Below are positions 12,353-22,500 of a stretch of DNA of 64,000 nt, piece by piece. The stretch's first letter is position 1. Every line of letters begins with the position of its first letter. The notes beneath the pieces are model-generated. The model searched no databases, was not told the origin of the DNA, and was given only the letters and a program-made list of their open reading frames with translations. Source of the stretch: Atrina japonica (lineage: Eukaryota; Mollusca; Bivalvia; Pterioida; Pinnidae); NCBI GenBank assembly GCA_030159075.1, contig BROG01000372.1, positions 493,001-557,000 of the forward strand, in the 5' to 3' direction. The position numbers were made by a program, and so were the translations under genes.

Positions 12353-14704
12353 TGTACAATCGTGACGAGGATACACTCCTCACTTGTTTCATTGGACTTG
12401 ACTGTGGACTCACGGCAGGTGTGACCGGTCGACAGGGGATGCTTACTCCTCAATGGCACCTGATCCCACCTCTTGGTTTGCAGAGGTCCGTGTTTGTCCA
12501 TTTTTTATTTGATTTGTATCTATATCCTGGACATCCTAAAGATTTATACTTTGGTATTTGAAATTTATATACTTCTGTTTTGTCCATATAACAAATAATT
12601 CAAAACCCCGAATGTCGAAAACCGCACAGGTATCCAGATATTTACCTTTAATCACCTAAAATGCTAGGCTTCGAACACTCACTTCAGCTAACATCGAGAA
12701 ATCTCGGAGCACTTGATTTATGACGTACAATCTGTCATGTCCGCCATTACTCAGTACTGCCAAACATAGCTATCCATATGGAATTTGTAATGGTTTACTA
12801 CGTAGCATTTGGATATAAGAATTAAGTTGTAGATAGGATGCAAAGTGCTTCACTCTTTCAAAATGCATTCTCCGTCTGATAAAAGATGCTATAGGTAATT
12901 GCATCTTTAATTACTTCAATTCACTCGCGAATAAAATCGTCCTCACTCGAAAGACCAGCTACTTTCATTGCTTATGCTGAGCCCTTTGTGAAGGCGCAAT
13001 CAATATAGTATCGATATAGAGCGTATCTATGGGATAACCGACCGTATCTCTGAATACCATCAGGTATACAGGTTTAAGGATCAGCTATTCCATAGATACC
13101 TCCTGGTATCTATGGTATAGCTGGAGTTATCTATGGGATAGCCGAATTGTAACCCTGAATACCTCCTGATATTCAGAGTTATTGATAATTAATTCATATA
13201 TAGCCCAAGTTTCAATGAAATACATGTACTTCGGTTCTGACCCAGTTTTAACTTCAGCTATTTTGAGATATAGGATTTTTGGAAACCTCAGCATTCTCAT
13301 TGCAATTCTTGTATAACCGATAAGCCAATCAAAACAGCTATAATATAATGTATTCTGATATTCTGAGATACAGAGATACAGAATCTTCCGTCAGCCAATC
13401 ATGATTTATTCAGTGCGGAAAGTATGGGGGCAGTGTGTATTAAATGAATTTGCGTAGTTTTCAAATTTTAGGATATCATGTAAAATATTATTTAAAAAAA
13501 ACCAATACAACTGATTAGGAATCGGTTCTTCATTAATTGGTGGAGTACAAAGGAAATAGTTGCCAAAATCGTAACTACCACCAAAGAAGTCTGGTTAGTA
13601 CTAACAACTATTTTATTACAGTTGTTAGTACTACACCGGGCGTTTCAGACTCCTGTGCTACAGCGCGGCTATGGTAGCGAACAAAATGGTCAGGAATGGG
13701 GCAAGTTCGCCGAAATGGAGAATTTATACCAACAAAACAGCTTGCATTCGAACATATACATAACAAATTATTTAACACCGTATTCTATTATTCTTATGCA
13801 TTTCATCACCGATATATAGCCTTTAAATATCGCTGATTTTATAATACGATTTTATTTTTATTTTGTTCAAAACGGCACCGATAGGGAGCGCCGAAATGGC
13901 TTGAAAGTTCCAATTCATCAACATTGGGGAGGCTAAACTTCAGTTAATGAAATACATATCAGTTACGACATCACATGTCGTTGACATTTCAAATGTTTCA
14001 TTCTTAGGGTCTATAATATCCACAGAAAATGCACCGTACATGTCGCCGTATTTCGGGTTTCCTACCTATTCATTCTCTGCTGAAATGAAACATGTAAATG
14101 TAGCCATATTATAGACCCTAAGAATGAATAATTTTAAATGTCACTGACGTGTTCACTACCATAGTCTCACGGTATTTACGTTATTTTTTTGTTTTTAATG
14201 ATACATATACCTCCTGGTATCTGTGGAATGGCAGGGTTTTGGATAAAGTTACGTGCCATAAAAAAAATTGCATTATATTTTCCATTTAACTTTGATCGTA
14301 AATTGAAAATGGAAAAATAAATGATTCATGAAACTAAAACATTTCTACTTGCTATCAAATCTCTAACCGATAATCAATAAAACTAGAAGTCAGGATATTT
14401 TGATATCAGAAGTATTATCAATCTTTAAATAAGTGAAAAATACAGCAACAAAAAAGAATTGAAATTCATTGGTTTGATATTTTCTTGGTGTTGAATATCC
14501 CGTCAGTAGTGTTTAACTTAATCTATTTTTAGACCAAAAGAACGCGCTGTCTTATTCGTAAACTTTAATTGTGTTTGTAAAACGTACGTATTCCACGTAA
14601 ATGTTGCGGAATTAAAAGAAGAACGGAATAAACGTGTATTTGAACATTTATCTTTCTACTATCCCATAGATACTTCCTGCTATAGATGAAGTATGACAAA
14701 TTTT

Positions 14705-15215
14705 CGATTTCGGCTTTCCCATCGTAAATTTTCCACATTTAAGTAGTAATATCCCTCAGTCACCCGTATATGGAGTTTATATTTCACAAATGATCCGATA
14801 TACCAGGGCGTGCACAACATATGAAGATTTCATATACAGAGGTAAACTACTCACTGACAAATTATTGACACAGGGATATCGAAAACCGCGTTTAATGTCA
14901 ACGTTCCGCAAATTTTACGGTCGGTATAATAGTCTTGTTTGCGACTACTCTGTTTCACTAAGTGAAATGTTGAGTTGCCTTTTGGTTGGCGGTTGTTGAG
15001 ACGTCTGTACCAATCGTGACGAGGATACACTCCTCACTTGTTTCATTGGACTTGACTGTGGACTCACGGCAGGTGTGACCGGTCGACAGGGGATGCTTAC
15101 TCCTCAATGGCACCTGATCCCACCTCTTGTTTGCAGAGGTCCGTGTTTGTCCATTTTTTATTTGATTTGTATCTATATCCTGGACATCCTAAAGTGGTAT
15201 TTGAAATTTATATAC
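14705..15215 (+). pseudogene. Reverse-transcriptase remnant and 3' tail, unit 2
   Basis: Same fragment as in unit 1 without the upstream part. The longest open stretch (14790-14999) covers the IRYTRACTTYEDF to FRKFYGRYNSLV region and is followed by the CACGGCAGGTGTGACC tail at about 15065. It is broken relative to its own start at 14705-14790. Confidence 0.7.
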
Positions 15216-17353
15216 TTCTGTTTTGTCCATATAACAAATAATTCAAAACCCCGAATGTCGAAAAACCGCACAGGTATCCAGATATTTACCTTTAATCACC
15301 TAAAATGCTAGGCTCGAACGACTCACTTCAGCTAACATCGAGAAATCTCGGAGCACTTGATTTATGACGTACAATCTGTCATGTCCGCCATTACTCAGTA
15401 CTGCCAAACATAGCTATCCATATGGAATTTGTAATGGTTTACTACGTAGCATTTGGATATAAGAATTAAGTTGTAGATAGGATGCAAAGTGCTTCACTCT
15501 TTCAAAATGCATTCCGGTCTACTCCGTCTGATAAAAGATGCTATAGGTAATTGCATCTTTAATTACTTCAATTCACTCGCGAATAAAATCGTCCTCACTC
15601 GAAAGACCAGCTACTTTCATTGCTTATGCTGAGCCCTTTGTGAAGGCGCAATCAATATAGTATCGATATAGAGCGTATCTATGGGATAACCGACCGTATC
15701 TCTGAATACCATCAGGTATACAGGTTTAAGGATCAGCTATTCCATAGATACCTCCTGGTATCTATGGTATAGCTGGAGTTATCTATGGGATAGCCGAATT
15801 GTAACCCTGAATACCTCCTGATATTCAGAGTTATTGATAATTAATTCATATATAGCCCAAGTTTCAATGAAATACATGTACTTCGTTCTGACCCAGTTTA
15901 ACTTCAGCTATTTTGAGATATAGGATTTTTGGTCCAATTTTAACCAAAACCTCAGCATTCTCATTGCAATTCTTGTATAACCGATAAGCCAATCAAAACA
16001 GCTATAATATAATGTATTCTGATATTCTGAGATACAGAGATACAGAATCTTCCGTCAGCCAATCATAGCAGCGGATTTATTCAGTGCGGAAAGTATGGGG
16101 GCAGTGTGTATTAAATGAATTTGCGTAGTTTTCAAATTTTAGGATATCATGTAAAATATTATTTAAAAAAAACCAATACAATTGCTGATTAGGAATCGGA
16201 CCATTCTTCATTAATTGGTGGAGTACAAAGGAAATAGTTGCCAAAATCGTAACTACCACCAAAGAAGTCTGAAACACCCGGTGTAGTACTAACAACTATT
16301 TTATTACAGCTGTGCTACAGCGCGGCTATGGTAGCGAACAAAATGGTCAGGAATGGTGCAAGTTCGCCGAAATGGAGAATTTATACCAACAAAACAGCTT
16401 GCATTCGAACATATACATAACAAATTATTTAACACCGTATTCTATTATTCTTATGCATTTCATCACCGATATATAGCCTTTAAATATCGCTGATTTTATA
16501 ATACGATTTTATTTTTATTTTGTTCAAAACGGCACCGATAGGGAGCGCCGAAATGGCTTGAAAGTTCCAATTCATCAACATTGGGGAGGCTAAACTTCAG
16601 TTAATGAAATACATATCAGTTACGACATCACATGTCGTTGACATTTCAAATGTTTCATTCTTAGGGTCTATAAATCCACAGAAAATGCACCGTACGTCTG
16701 ATTTTTCCTACCTATTCATTCTCTGCTGAAATGAAACATGTAAATGTAGCCATATTATAGACCCTAAGAATGAATAATTTTAAATGTCACTGACGTGTTC
16801 ACTACCATAGTCTCACGGTATTTACGTTATTTTTTTGTTTTTAATGATACATGATATACCTCCTGGTATCTGTGGAATGGCAGGGTTTTGGATAAAGTTA
16901 CGTGCCATAAAAAAAAATTGCATTATATTTTCCATTTAACTTTGATCGTAAATTGAAAATGGAAAAATAAATGATTCATGAAACTAAAACATTTCTACTT
17001 GCTATCAAATCTCTAACCGATAATCAATAAAACTAGAAGTCAGGATATTTTGATATCAGAAGTATTATCAATCTTTAAATAAGTGAAAAATACAGCAACA
17101 AAAAAGAATTGAAATTCATTGGTTTGATATTTTCTTGGTGTTGAATATCCCGTCAGTAGTGTTTAACTTAATCTATTTTTAGACCAAAAGAACGCGCTGT
17201 CTTATTCGTAAACTTTAATTGTGTTTGTAAAACGTACGTATTCCACGTAAATGTTGCGGAATTAAAAGAAGAACGGAATAAACGTGTATTTGAACATTTA
17301 TCTTTCTACTATCCATAGATACTTCCTGCTATAGATGAAGTATGACAAATTTT

Positions 17354-17860
17354 CGATTCGGCTTTCCCATCGTAAATTTTCCACATTTAAGTAGTAATAT
17401 CCCTCAACCCGTATATGGAGTTTATATTTCACAAATGATCCGATATACCAGGGCGTGCACAACATATGAAGATTTCATATACAGAGGTAAACTACTCACT
17501 GACAAATTATTGACACAGGGATATCGAAAACCGCGTTTAAATGTCAACGTTCCGCAAATTTTACGGTCGGTATAATAGTCTTGTTTGCGACTACTCTGTT
17601 TCACTAAGTGAAATGTTGAGTTGCCTTTTGGTTGGCGGTTGTTGAGACGGTACCAATTCGTGACGAGGATACACTCCTACTTGTTTTTGGACTTGACTGT
17701 GGACTCACGGCATGACCGGTCGACAGGGGATGCTTACTCCTCAATGGCACCTGATCCCACCTCTTGGTTTGCAGAGGTCCGTGTTTGTCCATTTTTTTAT
17801 TTGATTTGTATCTATATCCTGGACATCCTAAAGATTTATACTTTGGTATTTGAAATTTAT
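17354..17860 (+). pseudogene. Reverse-transcriptase remnant and 3' tail, unit 3
   Basis: The open stretch 17342-17575 reads through FRFGFPIVNFPHLSSN and VYISQMIRYTRACTTYEDF, then breaks near the segment after PRLNVN. The tail follows at about 17705-17860 with several small deletions compared with unit 2. Confidence 0.7.
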
Positions 17861-18888
17861 ATACTTCTGTTTTGTCCATATAACAAATAATTCAAAACCC
17901 CGAATGTCGAAAACCGCACAGGTATCCAGATATTTACCTTTAATCACCTAAAATGCTAGGCTTCGAACGACTCACTTCAGCTAACATCGAGAAATCTCGG
18001 AGCACTTGATTTATGACGTACAATCTGTCATGTCCGCCATTACTCAGTACTGCCAAACATAGCTATCCATATGGAATTTGTAATGGTTTACTACGTAGCA
18101 TTTGGATATAAGACAGTTGTAGATAGGATGCAAAGTGCTTCACTCTTTCAAAATGCATTCCGGTCTACTCCGTCTGATAAAAGATGCTATAGGTAATTGC
18201 ATCTTTAATTACTTCAATTCACTCGCGAATAAAATCGTCCTCACTCGAAAGACCAGCTACTTTCATTGCTTATGCTGAGCCCTTTGTGAAGGCGCAATCA
18301 ATATAGTATCGATATAGAGCGTATCTAATAACCGACCGTATCTCTGAATACCATCAGTATACAGGTTTAAGGATCAGCTATTCCATAGATACCTCCTGGT
18401 ATCTATGGTATAGCTGGAGTTATCTATGGGATAGCCGAATTGTAACCCTGAATACCTCCTGATATTCAGAGTTATTGATATTAATTCATATATAGGTTTC
18501 AATGAAATACATGTCTTCGTTCTGAGTTTAACTTAGCTATTTTGAGATATAGGATTTTTGGTCCAATTTTAACCAAAACCTCAGCATTCTCATTGCAATT
18601 CTTGTATAACCGATAAGCCAATCAAAACACTATAATATAATGTATTCTGATATTCTGAGATACAGAGATACAGAATCTTCCGTCAGCCAATCATAGCAGC
18701 GGATTTATTCAGTGCGGAAAGTATGGGGGCAGTGTGTATTAAAAATTTGCGTAGTTTTCAAATTTTAGGATATCATGTATATTATTTAAAAAAACCAATA
18801 CAATTGCTGATTAGGAATCGGACCATTCTTCATTAATTGGTGGAGTACAAAGGAAATAGTTGCCAAAATCGTAACTACCACCAAAGAA

Positions 18889-18960
18889 GTCTGAAACACC
18901 CGGTGTAGTACTAACAACTATTTTATTACAGTTGTTAGTACTACACCGGGCGTTTCAGAC
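18889..18960. repeat. 30-bp stem hairpin, intact only in unit 3
   Basis: Left arm 18889-18918 (GTCTGAAACACCCGG...) and right arm 18931-18960 pair at 29 of 30 positions around a 12-nt AT-rich loop. In unit 1 (near 13587-13650) part of the left arm is missing; in unit 2 (near 16266-16315) the right arm is missing. Confidence 0.85.
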
Positions 18961-20441
18961 TCCTGTGCTACAGCGCGGCTATGGTAGCGAACAAAATGGT
19001 CAGGAATGGGGCAAGTTCGCCGAAATGGAGAATTTATACCAACAAAACAGCTTGCATTCGAACATATACATAACAAATTATTTAACACCGTATTCTATTA
19101 TTCTTATGCATTTCATCACCGATATATAGCCTTTAAATATCGCTGATTTTATAATACGATTTTATTTTTATTTTGTTCAAAACGGCACCGATAGGGAGCG
19201 CCGAAATGGCTTGAAAGTTCCAATTCATCAACATTGGGGAGGCTAAACTTCAGTTAATGAAATACATATCAGTTACGACCACATGTCGTTGACATTTCAA
19301 ATGTTTCATTCTTAGGGTCTATAATATCCACAGAAAATGCACCGTACATGTCGCCGTATTTCGGGTTTCCTACCTATTCATTCTCTGCTGAAATGAAACA
19401 TGTAAATGTAGCCATATTATAGACCCTAAGAATGAATAATTTTAAATGACTGACGTGTTCACTACCATAGTCTCACGGTATTTACGTTATTTTTTTGTTT
19501 TTAATGATACATGATATACCTCCTGGTATCTGTGGAATGGCAGGGTTTTGGATAAAGTTACGTGCCATAAAAAAAATTGCATTATATTTTCCATTTAACT
19601 TTGATCGTAAATTGAAAATGGAAAAATAAATGATTCATGAAACTAAAACATTTCTACTTGTCTCTAACCGATAATCAATAAAACTAGAAGTCAGGATATT
19701 TTGATATCAGAAGTATTATCAATCTTTAAATAAGTGAAAAATACAGCAACAAAAAAGAATTGAAATTCATTGGTTTGATATTTTCTTGGTGTTGAATATC
19801 CCGTCAGTAGTGTTTAACTTAATCTATTTTTAGACCAAAAGAACGCGCTGTCTTATTCGTAAACTTTAATTGTGTTTGTAAAACGTACGTATTCCACGTA
19901 AATGTTGCGGAATTAAAAGAAGAACGGAATAAACGTGTATTTGAACATTTATCTTTCTACTATCCCATAGATACTTCCTGCTATAGATGAAGTATGACAA
20001 ATTTTCACCTGTGCTATGAGGTTATACACATATAGTCCACATGCATAAAACTTACATCTCAGAATGTCCTTACCTTGGCCTGCTTAGCCAATCATATTTC
20101 AGGTTTGACGGACGTTGAGAATAATGGTGTTTTCTAAAGTGTCCTGCATACAGTGACAACAGGCCTACGTGTTACGTCATACCCGAAATACCTTTTATGC
20201 CAACGAAGAAACCGTCGTTAGCAGTATGAAAGCCAGTAGATTAGACCTTTCTAGGCAATGTGTATTATAACGAAAGTGATATATTTTACAGGGAAATGTT
20301 TGGTAAAGCTTCAGTTTTATCAAAGGAACGTTTGTCGTCACATTGAAATACAGACTATAAACTATTTTAGCGAGAGGGCTTAGAATAATGTTGTTAAATC
20401 ATATAACCCAATCTCATTCTAAATGTTTGAAATAAAATACA

Positions 20442-20445
<4 letters not shown>

Positions 20446-20518
<73 letters not shown>
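20446..20518. repeat. (AT)n microsatellite beside a splice acceptor
   Basis: About 73 bp of alternating AT ends 17 bp before the acceptor of receptor exon 2. Only TTGTTCTTTATTTTACAG remains as polypyrimidine tract. Confidence 0.95.
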
Positions 20519-20522
<4 letters not shown>

Positions 20523-20535
20523 CTTTATTTTACAG

Positions 20536-20959
20536 CTGTGCAGTACGCAACAAAATGACTATGATGATAATGACGACTGTGCCCATCACGCTTATTTTCA
20601 TAATTAATTGTCTATTGTATGGAGCCACGTGGTATCACATCCGGAAAGAATCGGAGAAAATAAGTCACGTGATTGGGAATCGAGCACAAGCTGTTCGTGG
20701 AAAACACCAAGCCGCAAAAATCATGTTGTTATTTGTTTTTGCGTTTTTCATCCAGTGGGGACCTATAGCTATTTTTGGCATCATAGACTTCGCAAAGGGT
20801 TCAGACTTAACTCTGTTTGTTTGCGTCGTAATATTTTCGAATCTGGGAGGATTATATAACGGACTTATATTTCTTATTATCCGAATTATGAAATCGAGAC
20901 AAAGAAAAAAAGTTTCTAATTTGAGTAGTACCAATGCAGCTATTATTGAACTAAAATAA
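20536..20959 (+). CDS. Seven-transmembrane receptor, exon 2 (TM5-TM7)
   Basis: The terminal coding exon supplies residues 165-305. Cys166 in extracellular loop 2 can pair with Cys94. TM5 is about 173-198, TM6 226-249 and TM7 256-282. TM6 holds FFIQWGP (235-241), a form of the class A FxxCWxP motif with Gln for Cys. TM7 holds NGLIF (273-277), matching NPxxY with Gly for Pro and Phe for Tyr. A basic KSRQRKK segment follows TM7 and the protein ends IIELK. An in-frame ATG upstream lies in the AT microsatellite and is intron. It is a rhodopsin-like receptor with altered activation motifs; subfamily unknown. Confidence 0.85.
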
Positions 20960-21061
20960 TAGGAAGTCAACTTTTATCATAGAGTTTTTTTCATAAAACC
21001 GAATATGGAGAAGGCTTAGTAAAGTTATAAGAACCTCTGCCCAATCCATTTGATTATTTTC

Positions 21062-21067
21062 AATAAA
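21062..21067 (+). promoter_or_regulatory. Polyadenylation signal AATAAA, receptor gene
   Basis: AATAAA 102 bases after the receptor stop codon. The position is typical of a short 3' untranslated region. Confidence 0.5.
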
Positions 21068-21544
21068 GATATGTTTAAACCAGTCCATGATATTAAAGTG
21101 TTATGCCAAAAAAACAAAAAAAAACAAAAAAAAACCATGTTGTTCAGATACTAGTACTTGAAAGAGGTTGTCAAGTTATCATCTTTTCAAAATAACTATT
21201 TTGTCTCGTTGTTGGTGCTAGTAATACCTAGTACGTATTACAATTATAGAGTATGTATAGAGTTATGTACTTGCGACATGTGGATTATTAACATTGTCTG
21301 CTTGTTCAGTTTTAAGAGAACTCCGATTCCTTGCCATATTTAGTACCATAATGTATTTTATCAAACGAATTCTGACACCAAATTGACACGAAAACCTTTC
21401 GTTTTTCTTTATCCGAAGTTTAATTTAGAAATCAAACACTTACAGAATTATTCATATTGATTTAAGGAACTGAATCATTACAAAATATTTCAATACACTA
21501 AGTAGATCTCATTATAAGTGAAAAATAACTAGTTTTATACGCTC

Positions 21545-21815
21545 GTCTTTAGACGTACTATGGTACGACGATGTCTGTCCGTCCGTCTGCCTGTCCGGCC
21601 CATAACTTCTTTATGCCTTACCAGAATACTTCAAAAAGTTGTTCGTGTAAAGGCGGTGTGTCATGATTACTATGGCATGTTGCAATTTTTTGTCCGCTGT
21701 TTATGTCACATACCACAAAAAGGGAATGTTTTCAAACTTCACACAACAGTTGTTCTCAGTGTGTCGCTGTCATGACCTAGACTCAAGGTCATAATACCTC
21801 GATAGTCAAGGTCTG
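21545..21815 (+). repeat. Dispersed repeat with GTCCGTCCGTCTG block, copy 1
   Basis: Begins near ACTATGGTACGACGATG, continues GTCCGTCCGTCTGCC, then TGTTTTCAAACTTCACACAA and CATGACCTAGACTCAAGGTC. It matches 38395-38690 in duplication unit 2. I recognise this sequence type as a repeat common in mollusc genomes. It does not code for a protein here. Confidence 0.6.
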
Positions 21816-22500
21816 AAAAATACTTTTGTATTAATAATGTTGACTAAACCAACAATGAAACAAAAGATAAAAACAAATACATATTTGTTAAAAACTTTTA
21901 TATACAATATAGGCATGACAAGACATATAAATACAAAAAACCCATCATGCAATATGTATCTCAAAATAAGAAAAAGGAAGAATATTTTACATAATGTCTT
22001 CCCACTATTTGAAACATTTTTTTTCATTCGTGATCAATGGATAAATCCTGCTGCAATTTAAGCCTTTGAATATTTAAGTGTAAACATGAAAAGCACAAGG
22101 AGTTTTATAAGAAATACACTGGAAGTGTTTTCTTTTCATATTTTAGATATATCTCTGAACTGATATAAGGTGTAGTACATATAACATCAAAACAATTACA
22201 GTAAATATTAGCCGTGTACCTTCCCCCTTCTATTTTACCGTCAATATTCAATTTACTTGTGTAAGATTAGACGACGGAAGAAAAGCCTTCCATTCTTTCT
22301 GTTCGAAATCGTCGTCCATGATATTCTTTTGTCCATGTAGCTGATTGAATGTGTCAACTGAATCCATCATTGGACAATTATACTGACGAGATTCATCGTC
22401 GCTCTCTTATTTTCTTTGATTGTCTCCTCATTAACTACAAATTTCATTTTATCTGCATTTCTTACATTATATTTGAACTTAACTGACATCGTATCAGATT
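21816..22500. other. 3' flank of coiled-coil gene copy 1
   Basis: AT-rich sequence downstream of the reverse-strand gene. It matches the flank of copy 2 (about 38700-39079) in parts. No other gene is seen. Confidence 0.5.

Larger units (their letters stand above)
12063..20005 (+). repeat. Three direct copies of a 2.65-kb unit
   Basis: Units at 12063-14704, 14705-17353 and 17354-20005 (2642, 2649 and 2652 bp) are almost identical over their whole length. Each starts inside reverse-transcriptase coding sequence (CGATTTCGGCTTTCC), carries its 3' tail, several ATACCTCCTGGTAT-type palindromes, a 20-bp inverted repeat (14000-14019 with 14106-14125 in unit 1) and a long hairpin, and ends GAAGTATGACAAATTTT. 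Differences between units are almost all short deletions. The array lies wholly inside the receptor intron. Confidence 0.95.
10422..20535 (+). other. Receptor intron (10.1 kb)
   Basis: Donor GTAAGT at 10422 and acceptor TTTATTTTACAG ending at 20535. Splicing joins TT to C to make Phe165, followed directly by Cys166 in extracellular loop 2. From 10440 to 11890 there is no gene, only a partial duplication (a block starting near 11437 repeated near 11733). The middle 8 kb is the 2.65-kb array, and an AT microsatellite sits just before the acceptor. Confidence 0.85.

Noticed and set aside
12202..12501. Reverse-strand ORFs across the array (also 17604-17879)
   Set aside because: Antisense to the reverse-transcriptase remnant and its 3' tail.
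20423..20535. ATG upstream of receptor exon 2 reading a long Tyr-Ile repeat
   Set aside because: This is the AT microsatellite in the intron. Splicing at 20536 restores the loop 2 cysteine and the frame.
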